Positions 48,893 through 61,277 of a stretch of DNA of 64,000 nucleotides are shown in pieces; the first letter of the stretch is position 1, and every line of letters starts with the position of its first letter. The translations under genes were made by a program, and so were the position numbers. The notes under the pieces are model-generated. The model was not told the DNA's origin, did not search any database, and saw only the letters and a program-made list of their open reading frames with translations. Origin of the DNA: Powellomyces hirtus (Eukaryota; Chytridiomycota; Chytridiomycetes; Spizellomycetales; Powellomycetaceae); NCBI GenBank assembly GCA_025526995.1, contig JAHLKG010000015.1, forward strand, positions 62,001 to 126,000, read 5' to 3'.

Positions 48893-51800
48893 ATGCCCGG
48901 GCACGCTCTTGCCGCTACACCGACGGATTATGATCCAGCGGCTGTAATACCAAGCATCTGCAGTCACTGTGGACTGCCGATTGATGGCCAGTTCGTCAGA
49001 GCCTTGAATGGTCACTACCATCTGGATTGCTTCCGCTGTCAGGTATGCTTGCCATCAGTCGGAACCTCCCCTCTCTCGGTCTCGATTCTGATCCCTTGCC
49101 TGTGGCTACACATATAGGATTGTCAACAGGTTGTCGCAGAAAAGTTCTTTCCGCTTCCCGGACCCGATGGACAGAAACACTTCTTCTGTGAAAAGGACTA
49201 CTTCCGCAGGCTGGACCTGCTGTGTGCGAAATGCGGCGGTGCATTGCGTGGGGCGCACATTGACGCACTGGGAAAAAAGTACCATCTGGAGCACTTTACG
49301 TGCACGGTCTGTCCCACCGTGTTCCGTCAGCACGACTCATATTATGAACAAGAAGGACATGTGTATTGTCAGCTGCACTATTCATTTTTGTTTGCGGCAA
49401 AGTGCGGAGGATGCAAAACTGCCGTCCTGAAAAGTTTTGTGGAAACCAACAAGGGAACATGGACAGAAAAATGGCATCCAGAGTGCTATATGATTTACAA
49501 GGTAAGCTTTGCCTGCGCCTCCTCTCATCTCAGCTTCCCGTAATTGAACGACTTATGCCTCTCTGCCTACCAGCTTTGGAATGTGACGTTGAGTCCATCG
49601 CAGCCTGAATCTGTGGAGACCATGCCTGCTCAGGTTGACAAAGGTAAGTTGCAAGCGAGCTCCAGGGTTTGCTTCGACGATTTTTGAACGCATTCTGATC
49701 GCCTGAGTTGCAGCCGTTGTTCAAGCGCACCAAGCCATAGCTGAAAAAGCCGGGAGGATATTGCACGTATTGTCTGCATTCGAGGAATCATCAGCCGAAT
49801 GCATATCGGACATGTTGATCCGATTTTCGCACGAAAAGCGGCAAGAGGGCGTGGCGCAAGCTGCTACATTTGTCAGTCATATTGCCGCTTTGTTTTCAGT
49901 TATCGATGACATTGAGATGAAGCTTGTCTCTGTTGGGGATGGCACGGGTCTCCACCACTCAAAAGAGCCGAAGCAGTTGACCAAGAAGATTGTGCACTTC
50001 TTCTCGCTGCTTTCATATGTTCAGCAGGAGAATGCCGAAACCAGACAAGAGGCTACAAAGGAGATGATCTCTCTTGTCACGAGTCTGGCGCACACGCTGA
50101 AGATCCTCATTAGAGCAGCTCTGACTGGAGCATTGAAGCTGGTATGACCTGATACAACCATAGCGGAATTGATGAGTGCTTGTTAACGAGTTTTTCTATT
50201 CTCAGGAACGTGATCACAACATTACTACAGCGGTTCTGGATTTCCTGGATCGCCTGGCATCGTCAGAGTGGCAGTCTACTGGTCGAGGCCAAGGTGGCGC
50301 GTTGGACGACTGTGGAACAGCGCCCAATCCGGACCTTTGTGCCGAATGCGGCGAGCCAGTAGAAGAAGAATGCGTCAAGCATGAATTTCGGCGATGGCAC
50401 GGCAATTGCTTCAAGTGTGCAGCCAACGGCCAAGATTTGCGACCGATATATCAAACAGCGACGTTCGACCAACATGGTGGCAAATGCTTTTGTCCAGAAC
50501 ACAGCCCGGAGGGAGCTCAGAAGGGTTTCGTGCGAGTGACACAACTCGAGCAGTACATTTTCCTGCTGAAATGTGCGCTGAAACGTCTGTGCGCTCTCCT
50601 GAACATTGACAGTGAGTGTCTTCTGTGTGTTGGAAGTGTAGCGCAGTCGGTCGATTGTTACTTAACCGCATCTTCATCGTTAGTCGAACCGCTTTGTTTG
50701 CGTGATTTGGCGTCCGCTGTCTCAAGTAAGTGCTCAAAGGCCAGTGATCGCGGTGTTCTCCCTTTGCTTAATATACATTCCTCGCATCGACCAGGCATTC
50801 AGGATCTCTCTGCAACTCGAGCCACCGCGGTCAGCGAGTCGCGCGATCCGTCGGTCATTGCATCTTCCAATGAAGCTCTGATTTATATGGATACCATGGA
50901 GTCGATGGATCCCAGACGCGTGAATAAAGACCAATCTGCGCCAGCCAAAGCTCGAAATGGGATGGACCGCGATGGCGTGCGCACCGACGCTGTGGACACG
51001 GACAGTCCATCTCTGTTGGATCTGTCTGGGCTGGACCATTGGGCAGTGCGGCAGCTGGCTGCACAAGCACTGCACCCTTTGGTTGCCGACTATTTCACCC
51101 TGAGCGAGTTGATGGATGTGGCGTGCGCTCGGAAACAGTCTGTTTGGGGGCGAATGGTTGAAGTTTTGAGAAAGCCGGCTAAAACAAAAGGTGCGGTTTT
51201 GCAGTGCTGGACTGGTCACCATCATACTCCTCACGCGTTCCACCCAAAACAGAGGGTACTTTCGGGGTAGCTTTGGAGGCGCTGATTGAGCGGTATGGTG
51301 TGGACACAGAGCTGGGACCACGTCCTGGGCAGCTGCGTGTTCCGATATTACTTGACGCCTGCATCAAGGCTCTACATGGCATGGGTAAGGACACATAAGC
51401 GTACTTGGTTATACTGTCATATACTATCATTCTAACATCATTTGGGGTTTGTCAGATCTGAGTGTAGAAGGCATCTTCCGCAAGAACGGAAATATTCGGA
51501 ATCTGAAGCTCGTGTCGGACGAGATTGACAAAGACCCCCGGACGATTGATCTCTCGGGGGAACATCCGGTCCAGATTGCCGCACTCTTGAAAAAGTTTCT
51601 GCGGGACATGCCGGAACCGCTTCTGACCTTCAAATTGCACAAGCTCTTTGTTCGGACACAAGTTATGACCGGAACCGCGCGCCGGAAAGAAGCCCTTCAT
51701 TATGTCTGCTGTATGCTCCCCAAAGCGAACCTGGACTTTCTGTCCGTCCTCGTGTACTTTTTGCGGCACGTTGCCGAGTACTGCGAGGTGGAAGATCATG

Positions 51801-52239
51801 GCAATAAGATGGGTCTGGACAACCTCGCCACAGTCATCACCCCCAATGTCTTGTACTCGAAATCCAAGAACGCGGCTGATGATGAAAATGTGCTGGCGAT
51901 CGAGGCCGTACGCATGATCTTGGAGTATCAGGATGAACTATGGATGGTATGTTTGTGGGGCCATCATGGGATTAGGCGAAGCGCAGGGCTAACGTTGATT
52001 TTTTTTTGTTTCTGTAGCTCCCCCCACTCATTAGCGAAAGGCTGAAGAATGATGTGAACTTTGGCGACCGGCCGAGTAGAGGAGCGGAGCCGGGTGGCGC
52101 GTCGGTCACTCGCTCCTTTTCGGTAGGCAAGCGAGCCGGAGACTCGATTCCGACGCGAAACGTGATTGTGACCCCTACGGCTGCTGGACAGGGAGGAGTT
52201 GCCCGTATTGAGACAGCGACTTCTCATTCATCGAGATGA
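48893..52239 (+). CDS. LIM-domain Rho GTPase-activating protein (Rga1/Rga2 type)
   Basis: Turns off Rho/Rac/Cdc42 GTPases at polarity sites. Exons: 48893-49042, 49118-49501, 49574-49643, 49714-50141, 50206-50611, 50684-50725, 50795-51190, 51253-51384, 51456-51946 and 52018-52239; 906 aa, phases close. LIM 1 and LIM 2 zinc modules lie in the first 170 residues: CSHCGLPIDG ... HYHLDCFRCQDC, then LCAKCGGALRGAHIDALG ... KYHLEHFTCTVC and CGGCKTAV. A helical middle region carries a further LIM-like Cys/His set (CAECGEPVEEECVKHEF, WHGNCFKC). The RhoGAP domain (about 640-830) contains the Arg finger in DLSVEGIFRKNGN, then IAALLKKFLRDMPEPLLTF and GLDNLATVITPNVL. The catalytic Arg and structural Asn are present. 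Layout matches fungal LIM-RhoGAPs. rac1 follows downstream on the same strand. Confidence 0.94.
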
Positions 52240-53646
52240 CGTAGGGTTTTCCGTTCTTTTGCGGGAGACACACGCGGCTTCTGCATATGCGCATCTGGCT
52301 CACAAATGCGGATTCAGCCATCTTGCGTGTGCGACTTGGCTCGGACGCCATTGACTCGGATCGATGGATCACTCCATGTCCATCTCCTTTGCACTCTAGG
52401 CCAACGAAAACACGACCGTGCGAAAGGCCGAGCAGCGCGTGGAGTAAGGTGTCTTGGCCTTCACTTTAGCTCTTCCGAGCTCCCTTGTTTCCGCCTTGCG
52501 ACCACCCTTAAAAGACGGGCTCTGTGGGGTCAAGGTCGCGCCGCGCCCGCAGCCTTTGGTCCACCTGATGCGACCCGCCTCTTTCTTCTTTTTTGGAACT
52601 AAACACCCCACTTGTTGTGCTTGACATTCCGTCTTGCGATCCGCCTTGTCAATCTCCCTTTTGCTTTTCCTTTTTATGTATATAGCGGTTTGGGTTGGTG
52701 GACCCTGGTCCCCTTCCACCGTCACTTTTCTCCCCGTCTGGACTTTTTGTGAAAACCCCTCTCCTCCGCTCGCCCGCCCATCTCCCGCACTACCATACCA
52801 CCACCATCTCATACTCCACCGCATCTGTGTTCTCTTTCCTCCTTTTCTTTTCTTTTTCTTCTTTGCATAAAATTTCTGGATACATTACCCAGCTACACGT
52901 TGGCATCTGGCACACGTGAGGGTCACTTGACGTTGTGCAGAACTGTGCCACTGGGGCCAACCATTGAAAACAAACACTTTTCATTTTCATCATCAGCGGC
53001 TCAAAAGGGAAAGCGCGGCAGGCTGGAGTGATTGGTTGGAACTGGATGGAGTGACTGGTTGGAACTGGCTGGCTGCGGCAACTCTCAAGTTGACTGCAAG
53101 TTATTCATCATCACATTATTCTCGTCTGTCCGTCCATCCCGCCCGCCGCCCCCCCTTCAGTTGCGTGCGTAAGAGCTCCCATTGTTGCTGTTGGTTGTTT
53201 GGCGTAACGTCGTCGTCGTCGTCGTTCTTACTTTCTTCTTCGTTGTCTTGTCTCCTCTTGTGACCTTTCGCTCGCACGGGACACATACAGAACTAACCTG
53301 TGCCTATCCCATACATACACGACTCCTCCCCGATAGATTGACGGACGACGCCACTGCTCTGTGCAATCTCCGCGCGTTCTGTTTCTTTGCCGCCCCCAAT
53401 TCCCAAATCCGCCGCACCTTGCAACACACACACACAAACACCCACCGCTCCGCCAAACACCGACTAATACAGCTCATATCCTGTGTATTTCTCTTGGCAT
53501 ACGCACACAACTATCTATATCACCCGAACCCATTTCGACCGCTTTTTTCGATAGCTCCTGAAACCCCGCTGCGCGTTTTGAAAATCCCAACCACATTTCG
53601 CTCCTACACCCTGTTTTGCACAAAAACATTATAATATTCTGCCGAC
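52240..53646. promoter_or_regulatory. RhoGAP 3' region and rac1 promoter
   Basis: Gene-free. Contains an imperfect duplication of gagtga(c/t)tggttggaactgg at about 53026-53075, a CGT-triplet run near 53208-53223 and a long CT/CA-rich leader directly before the rac1 start. Confidence 0.45.
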
Positions 53647-54854
53647 ATGCAAGCAATCAAGTGTGTTGTCGTCGGTGACGGGTACGTTGAAGAGAGCATC
53701 TGGCGGTGAAGATGAGAATGGGCTTGGAGACTCGCGAGCGGGACACACTCACTTGCCGCCTGCGAAACGCGCGTGGGAATCTCTTGGCACCCCTGGCTTT
53801 GCGGACATACCTGTGGGAAATTACAGGAATTTTGGTTGTCTGATCTCTCTTACTCATATGGTGTTTTTTGTTTCTCTTTTGGTGTTGGGTGTCAATAGTG
53901 CTGTAGGAAAAACGTGTCGTAAGTATCTGGTCGTTTTATTTGTTGGTTATTGTTTTTTCCGGGTTCTGTTGTGCAGCCTCGCTCAACCCTTGGTATCTTT
54001 TGCCTCCTTTCAGTCCTGATCAGTTACACCACCAATGCGTTCCCCGGAGAATACATCCCCACTGTGTAAGAGAAGAGTTTTGCTACATTTTGCGATTGTC
54101 GTGGCGAGAACACATTGCGGGTTTTCTTGGAAGTATCCCACTCTGCTCTTGCGCGCACAAATAGACTAAAACACACTCTCTTTTCTTTGTTCTTTTGTCG
54201 CTCAGCTTTGACAACTACTCTGCAAATGTGATGGTAGACGGCAAGCCCATCAACCTCGGTCTGTGGGATACGGCCGGACAGGAAGATTACGACCGACTGC
54301 GTCCCCTCTCGTACCCGCAGACCGACGTCTTCCTCATCTGCTTCTCGCTTGTAAGCCCTCCATCCTTTGAAAACGTCAGGACAAAGGTAAGATTCGGTCG
54401 AAAATAGTGCGAGATTTATGGTGGTGTCGTTTTCCAGGCGGACGGCTCGAGAATGCCGTGGATGAGAGACATTGTTTAATCGTTGGACTGGGGGAGTAAT
54501 GCAATTGTTGTACTCACAACTTTCCTTCGTTTCCCTGTTTTTTTCATATGTTTCTTCGCACAGTGGTATCCCGAAATCAGCCATCATGCGCCCAACACCC
54601 CCATCATCCTGGTTGGCACCAAGCTCGATTTGCGCGAGGACAAGGAAACGATTGAAAAGCTGCGCGAGAAGCGCATGGCGCCCATCACGTACCCGCAGGG
54701 ACTGCAGATGGCCAAGGAAGTCGGTGCCGTCAAATACCTGGAATGCTCCGCGCTCACCCAAAAGGGCCTCAAGAATGTCTTTGACGAAGCCATCCGCGCC
54801 GTACTGTGCCCCGTCGTGCCTTCCAAGCGTGCGAAAAAATGTACCATTTTGTAA
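53647..54854 (+). CDS. rac1: Rac1 small GTPase
   Basis: Rho-family switch controlling actin, polarity and NADPH oxidase at the plasma membrane. Exons 53647-53681, 53899-53918 (20 nt), 54014-54065, 54206-54386 and 54564-54854 give exactly 192 aa, the length of animal Rac1. P-loop GDGAVGKT is split across exons 1 and 2. Switch I is [20 protein letters not shown] and switch II is [20 protein letters not shown]. The nucleotide-base motifs are GTKLDL and ECSAL. The Rho insert is [20 protein letters not shown]. The tail is basic and ends CTIL, a CAAX box of the geranylgeranyl type (final Leu). Residues such as [12 protein letters not shown] at the start and [18 protein letters not shown] make it Rac rather than Cdc42 or Rho1. 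The gene lies 1.4 kb downstream of a LIM-RhoGAP on the same strand. Confidence 0.98.
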
Positions 54855-56007
54855 TTTTCAAATCTCCACCCCATTTTGTCAACGTCAATTCAGTCAGTAC
54901 GCTTTGGTTTACTTTCTCACCGCCGCGCCGCTGGCACACTCTTCCGACCGACCAACCAACGTCGAAAACCTACTTCCTTTGGCCTTTCCTTCGTTCATCG
55001 TTACACGCCCTCAACCACCACTACCTCACGTAGCTCTCTTCCTTCTCGCTACCCTCTTTCTTTCGTCTTCTTCCGTTCTCTTTCCATCTACCTTTCTTTC
55101 CCTCCTTCGCCCTTTCGTTCTTCCTTCTTCTTTACCCGTTTCTTCTCTCTTTTCTTTATGAAAAAACCAATCTTTACGCAAATTGACTTGAAAACATTTT
55201 GAAGTAGTTTAGTTCCGATCTTGTTGGGGGTTTTCCGTTGTCCTGGGTTGTGACATCGCTGTGCCCGCGATTTAGCGTACTACTATAGCAGCTGTCCCAG
55301 ATTGATGGTGGTTGAACTGGGCCAGGCCGCCGCTCAACCGCTATGCATGCCCTTGGGCACAAATCCATCAGCGTGCAAAGACCTAACCCTCCTGCACGCG
55401 TTAAATCCTTTCCCAGTTATTGTTCACAGCAGAGTTGATGGTATGCGTGTTGTGGTCGAGAACCCAAGGGCCGAAATTGGGGGACAGGTTCGGACCAATA
55501 CCTTAGTGTTTCTCTGAGCTGTATCAAAAAGTCAAATCCCTCATCAACAGCACACCCCAGGACACGTTTTGCGACGCGTGTGCTGCGCCACTTGCGGTGT
55601 CCAAATCCAACCCAGGACAGCACCTTCTTCTCCTTATTAACCACCTTTCCTTCGTACCCCGATGCGCAATCTCCAAAACTCCAACTCGAGCGACTCGTAG
55701 GTGGTGACCATTGCCGCAGCGAGGTGCGTCGTCCTCCTGAAGCAAGGTGCGAGCGAAAGAGTATGGAAATGTTGTGCACCAAAAGTGGATGGGAGAGCAC
55801 ATTGCCGGTTTGAGCAGTCGGCTTGTCCATATTCTAAGTTTGCTAAGTTGTCAGCTTTCCCCCCATCAGTCTCAACAGCGCCTTGTTCCAGTTCTCCTTT
55901 GTCAGCAACGCTCCTTGATTTATTGTCCCCCATACCCTTCACTTTCCAACAAAAACCTTGATCTTGTCGGAGCCACCTACCCGGCACAAGCCGCTTCTTG
56001 TTTCACT
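54855..56007. other. intergenic, rac1 3' end to next gene
   Basis: CT-rich rac1 3' region (to about 55200), then single-copy sequence. An open frame continues upstream of 56008 in phase with the next gene from 55747, but has no distinctive features. No other gene seen. Confidence 0.4.
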
Positions 56008-59000
56008 ATGGAAAAAGCAGTGCCAATCGGAGATATTACAGTGGACGCAGACAGCCTCTCCGTGGGTGTATCATACACAGTCAAAGCCTCATGTGTGAGA
56101 TCACCAACTAACTTCGCCTCTGCTGCTGAATGGTTACAGCTTAACGACCATCCACACGCATTGCCCAACCACGAGTTTGCCATCACAGCTCGCTCTACAA
56201 ATACTGATGGGCACAAAGGCCAGCTCGTACTGTCGCTCTCGTCCGGAGACATTGCTCGCGTTAGTGAAAGGATGTGCGAATATTTCAAGAGCGACCCTCT
56301 TCAGCTGCGGGCCGCCGCAAACTCACCCAATCTCGCGGATCCTCTATCTCTGAAGTATGCGAAACAAGCTCTACAGCGCATTTTTGATGCCGGTCAGGCA
56401 TTTGTTGAAACCAGCTCGCCACTGAGCACAAAAACTCGGGTGCAGGAATGGACGAGTATGAAGAAAACCGCGCTCTTTTGGGCTCTGTTGAAAAAGAAAT
56501 TGAGAAGATGGACGCTGATCAAAGAACGCTGCAAAAGGATTTTCAAAACGCATACAAGGCGCTTTTTCTGCTAGCGTCTCCGGGGCGCGGCGGTTTCGCT
56601 GACAATTTTGACAAAGTTCGGGATGGCTTCTTCACCCTCCGTCGCCGCCATCCAACCTGGTTCACTCCCTTTCAGCCTATGCTCGTGCTTTACTGGTATT
56701 CGATGTGCCCGCCTGATCAACTAAAGTTGTTGAAAGATGCAGCAGCTGTTGATCCTCTTTGCGCGTACGTGCTTGTCATGACGCGTGTCCGATTCGCGAT
56801 AACTAGTGATAGAGGTGATCAACCCGCCAACTCTCTATGTGTGATTGCCGAAGTTTTCCCAAAAGACATTTGCGTTCGGGCCTTCATCGATGCTCTGGAT
56901 AAAGAGCATATGGCCTGCGCTTTGGATTTCTCTCCCGTGGCTCTTGGACTGGCCAACGCGTTGACCTGCTTGTTTCGGGGCGGTGCTCAAATCGAAGCCG
57001 GCATTGATTACCTGGAGTTATGCAAGCGGCATGCACCGGGGTTGGCGTTGCCGTACCGCTGGCTCGCGATTGCATCGGCGCTGAGCGGGGGTTGGGCTGA
57101 CTCGGAGAAGTTGCTGGAGCGCGCTGCACGCGGGCTCGATTTACGAACACTTGAGTCGGCTTGGGCAAACGACGTCATCATACACCTTATTACCCTCGAA
57201 ACTACCGGCGCCGCCTCACCTCCGGCAGAGCAGGATGATCCTCTGCGGCGCCTGGTGAAATGCATGGCAGGGCAGTCAGTGGATGCTGCCATGGCCCAGA
57301 GCATGCTTCTAATCTGCGATTGCGCCTTAGATCCGGCGCGCGGAAGGTGCGAGAGTCAGCTACCGCTGGTACTGCTATTCATTCGTTGGTTACATCCGCA
57401 CGTGTTTGCCTCGTCTCCTGATTGGGAAAGGTGGCTTCCTGTGTGCGAAGCCGCTAGCAAATTATTGTGTCGCGCGGCCGCGTTATGCTTCATCGCGTCG
57501 GAGCAGGTGGACGAGCGACCTTTGGACGCATGGGTTAAAGACCATTTTGAGCGCGTTCTGAATGGGGACAAAGTGACTTTCGTTGTCGACTTCAGTGAAG
57601 TGACGTTTGGTCTGCCGCCGCCGCCTCCACCACATTTTGAGCTGGACGGTCCCACGCTGGAACTCACCGACACTTCCTTCTGGTCGGTCAGCACGCACCT
57701 CACCAAGGCGCTGCATTCCCTGATCACCGGGCTCATGATTGCAGGCGCTGCGCAAAGCCAGGGTGAGAATTTGGGGCTGCACTTGATAGAGCAGCTCCCG
57801 GACGAGGCCTCAGTCAGTAATGCAATCCTGAAAAATACGAATCGGCATGGTAACTGGGGTGCAGCACACGCTCTATTTGTGATTGCCAAGTACGAACGAT
57901 TGAGACCGGAGGAACGGCGGTACGAGCTGTCGTCGTCGCTGCTGGCATGGAGTAAGTTTTCCGTGTTCGCCACGCATGCCAAACCTCTGCTCAGTTTCCC
58001 TGAAGTGGATCAACTGTGGCTTCTTCAGCTCGTTGAGGTCTACCTGCCGTCAGCTGTTGCCAATGAGCTCGAAGAAACGGAAAAGCGTGTTTGCGCGCGC
58101 GGCAAGGAGATCCTGCTCCTATTTGAGGATAGTCGGTGCTTCTTTGATATGTACCTTCTTGACCTGCGCGATGCACTGCTCGCTCATCATTGGTTGCAAA
58201 AAAGGGCAGCTGATGATGCTGCTGTTGACGCCATCTATAGAAGTATCTTGGCCGAGGATCAGCCCAGTCTCTGGTCGCTTTTCCGTGTCGCGCGTCACCT
58301 CTTCTGCTGGCGAGCCCAGGAAGAGCTGGCAGCTTGGGGCTCTCGCCTGTCCCGCAGTCCATTTGCGGGCACATGGGCTCTCTATAGCCGGAGCGCGGGG
58401 AAGGTGAAAGCTTGTGACTTGCATGGATCGCCTGCGGCTCGCAGAGGCATGTCCCTTCTGCTGGAGTGCTTCATCACACTGCAGAAAGGTATCGCCGCTA
58501 AGAATGCAGTCATCGAAATTTCAGAGGCTGCTGGAGGCAAATTCTCCTCACCTCAGCGCCTGCCGTTGCACAAGTGGCGACATATTGTGTCAACCAATGC
58601 ACCCAAATCATATCCGGACTGGACGAAGCTCAGTGTCAAAGATCAACAGGGGCTCACCAGTCTCGTCGGCTCGAAAAATGAGCATGAGCGTGGGGTGACG
58701 CAACTAAAAACAGCGTACGAAAAGCTTCAAACTGCTTGCCGCGGCGCTCCTGTGCTGGCGTCGGTGCTACTGACCATCGCTCGTTACAAGCGCGAAAAAT
58801 CTCGCAGCAAGCATAGCTTGTTCACTGGCTCCGCCGATCGCGCAAAGAACGTTTTTCGTCTGCTGTTGGAGGTTGGGCTGGAGCGCATCATGCGCGATGT
58901 CATTGAAGCTGCCGGCAGTGAACACTGGCTCCTCCAAGCAGATGTGGACAACTTTGCGTTGAAAGAATTTAAGGAGCGCCTCCAGGAGTTTGGATTCGGC

Positions 59001-59132
59001 ACAGAAGCTGGTTGCCATGGCCCTGAAGAGCACAAAAAGAACGGTCCTCTGCACCCACACTACAACGCTCCGGCCGTGTTCAAGGACGAAGCCGGGAAAA
59101 TGCATGCCGAAAATACGCATATTTACGCGTGA
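56008..59132 (+). CDS. unrecognised large helical protein, interrupted by an apparent frameshift
   Basis: Not recognised. Two overlapping frames seem to form one gene of about 1040 residues. The first runs from ATG 56008 to a stop at 56574, and the second from 56448 to 59132 (894 codons). Frame 1 reads into QRIFDAGQAFVETSS and KTRVQEW. Frame 2 continues at that very point with MDEYEENRALLGSVEKEIEK, a natural coiled-coil continuation. The downstream 120 bases of frame 1 become Lys/Arg-rich nonsense. A single missing base near 56449-56452, or an unusual intron from gtgcag (56440) to a ttgag acceptor, would join them. The rest is mainly helical and TPR-like: YLELCKRHAPGLALPYRWLA, WADSEKLLERAARGLDLRTL, SLFRVARHLFCWRAQEELAA. 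No signal or membrane segment, and no catalytic motif recognised. A G17 run begins 40 bp after the stop. Confidence 0.6.
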
Positions 59133-59931
59133 GGGCTGGTGCACCTTCCAGAGGCCGGGCTCAACCGGCTCGGGGGGGGGGGGGGGGGCCCGATGCTCAA
59201 CCCAATTCGCTACAGGCGGCTAGGGAGCAGAGAAGACTGCAGAAGATTGCATTGCAAAGTGCACGCGCGATAAAACTCACGAAGTTCTATCAAGAAGGGG
59301 TTAGGGGTGTAATGCCATATGCCGGCGTTCCCCCTCTCTATTCACCCAATGTAACACGTTTATACGACATACAGTGGAACGCATGCAGTACAAGAGTGTC
59401 CCATAGATCCACCTTTTTTGTTCTTTGGATATGGACATTTGTAATATACCAAAAAAAACGTAGAGAAGAAAATAAGAAGTTACTACGATCGTACGCATAC
59501 TCTCTCCCTCGCTCCCCCGTGCGTGCTCTTATGCCCTCAATCCTGCGCCCTTGTTCTTCTGCTTTTGTAGCATAGTGATCGTAACTCTGATGGCTGGGAT
59601 TTACGTTTGAGCTTTTTCGTGTGGTTTTGGTTTGCTACAGGATTGTCGCAGTCTGAGCTCCCCCCTGTTTTCTTTTCCCGCGCCACCTCTTTTCGATGTT
59701 GTGGTTGCGCGAGTGCCAGCGCTCTTAATTGCGGATTTTTTCGTTTTCCTTCTTCCTTTCTTGTTTTGGCGCCGGCCTGGTTTTTTTTTTTTTTTTCTCG
59801 GTTACCGATCTGATCGTTCCAGCTACAAAATAAAAACCGCCCAATAAAGGAATTTAGCACACGGAATCCGATATCAACGTTCCTTTTCAAACTCATCCCC
59901 CTTCCCCCGGCGCGCCCCACCACACCAAACA
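59133..59931. other. intergenic between convergent genes, with G17 run
   Basis: G17 at 59172-59188, AT-rich sequence (59430-59480) and a T15 tract near 59780. aataaa-like signals occur on the plus strand near 59827 and 59842. No gene supported. Confidence 0.4.
59172..59188 (+). repeat. G17 homopolymer
   Basis: Uninterrupted run of 17 G, 40 bp past the stop of the preceding gene. Confidence 0.9.
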
Positions 59932-61277
59932 TCACGAAAACAGCGCAACACAACATACCGGTACAGGCGCATACCGCGGCAACCCCTTCCCTCCTCCCGA
60001 ACCCCCACCTCTCTTCATCTCCCCACCACTGCTACTCCCCCGCGCATACATGACGGTCGCCGTCACCACCATCGCGGTTCCCAGCACGAACGGCGGGGAG
60101 GCTGTATTGGCGGTTGGCGAGTTGGCGGGCGAGAAGAGCGGGGAGAGGAGTGTGGAGAGAACGATGGCGATGCTGGTCGCGAAGCCCTTGACGACGTTGT
60201 CTAATGAGATGGGGGGGGGGGGGTTGTGAGCTCAGATGCGAAGGAAGGAAACTAGAGTGTTATTTTTTTTTGCTGTGTGTTTTGCTTACCAGCAGCCTGC
60301 ACAACAACAGCTACAATGATCCCGCCCAGGGCACTAAACCCGACCGCCATGAACCCCGGCACTCCATACCCGGCCCAAAACCCGCGTTCCACAATCTCGG
60401 CACGGTCCAGTATCAACAGCCCAAACACGCCCGTGGCAGCAATACTGAAGAGCGAGAGCTGGATGTTGCGGATCCAGATGTTGGGCGGCAAAGTCGGGTT
60501 GGTGGTGGGGCTGGAGATGATGGTGGTGGTGTCAGAGGGCGGTAGTGGGGTTTTGAGCATTTTTTCAAAATACACTCCCGCGAGACCAGACAGTGTCGCG
60601 GCTAGCAGCATGCAGAGGAATCCCAGCAACCGCTCCCCACTTTGTTGCTTCCCATTCATAACCCCATCACTCCCCTCGTCCGCAACAACCACCTCCACAC
60701 CCACCTCGCCACTGACGACATCCGTGGGTTTGACCAGCTGACACAACACGACACCCCCCGTCAACACCGCCAGACTCGCCCACTGCATGCCACTCAAGCG
60801 TTTCCGCAGAATCACCACAAAACAGACCGCGGTCGCCAAAATCTTCAACTGCGCCGTCACTTGAAACGTGGGCGCGTCCAGCCGTTCGATCGCGATATAC
60901 TGAAGCCAGTTTTGCACCGCGTAGGCCAGCGCGGGGATACACATTGTCCAACACCCCGAGTGGGGACCCAACACCGCGTGGGCGACATTCCAAAATACAA
61001 ATCCGCTGTCGTGATTGGCTCCCCGTGGGGAGAGTGTCGTCGTCGTCGTAGAGGTCGACAGATACAATCCCACCGAAACGACCAACTTGACGATTTCGGC
61101 CAAAAACACCGCCGTCGAGGGGATATAGAACCCGTCTGTTCCCGCCGCGGTGCGCGACCACCGAAGGATAAAGACCAGCGAGCAGTTCTGGCACACGAGC
61201 GCGGTGAGGGCAAGGAGTTTGGCACGCTGGGTTTTTTTGTGTCGGGTAATCGTGGCGCCGGTGGGTGTTGCGGCCAT
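59932..61277 (-). CDS. UDP-sugar transporter of the SLC35A family
   Basis: Golgi antiporter importing nucleotide sugars (UDP-galactose/UDP-GlcNAc/CMP-sialic acid type) for glycosylation. Exons 60290-61277 and 59932-60200 give 418 aa, phases close. About ten hydrophobic segments are seen. Family marks are LVCQNCSLVFILRWSRT at the N-terminus; FLAEIVKLVVSVGLYL; PALAYAVQNWLQYIAIERLD; FQVTAQLKILATAVCFVVIL with RKRLSGMQWASL (the classic KLKI-type helix); LAATLSGLAGVYFEKML; NIQLSLFSIA; and DNVVKGFATSIAIVLSTLLS at the start of exon 2 (animal: ADNILKGFATS). A Gly/Ser-rich tail (RGSSSGGEMKRGGGSGG) ends the protein. A C13 run forms the pyrimidine tract of the single intron. A gtatgt near the end could mark another exon, so the last residues are less certain. 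Which sugar is carried is not decided. Confidence 0.9.

Noticed and set aside
54341..54362. Donor-like gtaagc within Rac1 exon 4
   Set aside because: The codons read Val-Ser of the conserved [12 protein letters not shown], so it is coding.
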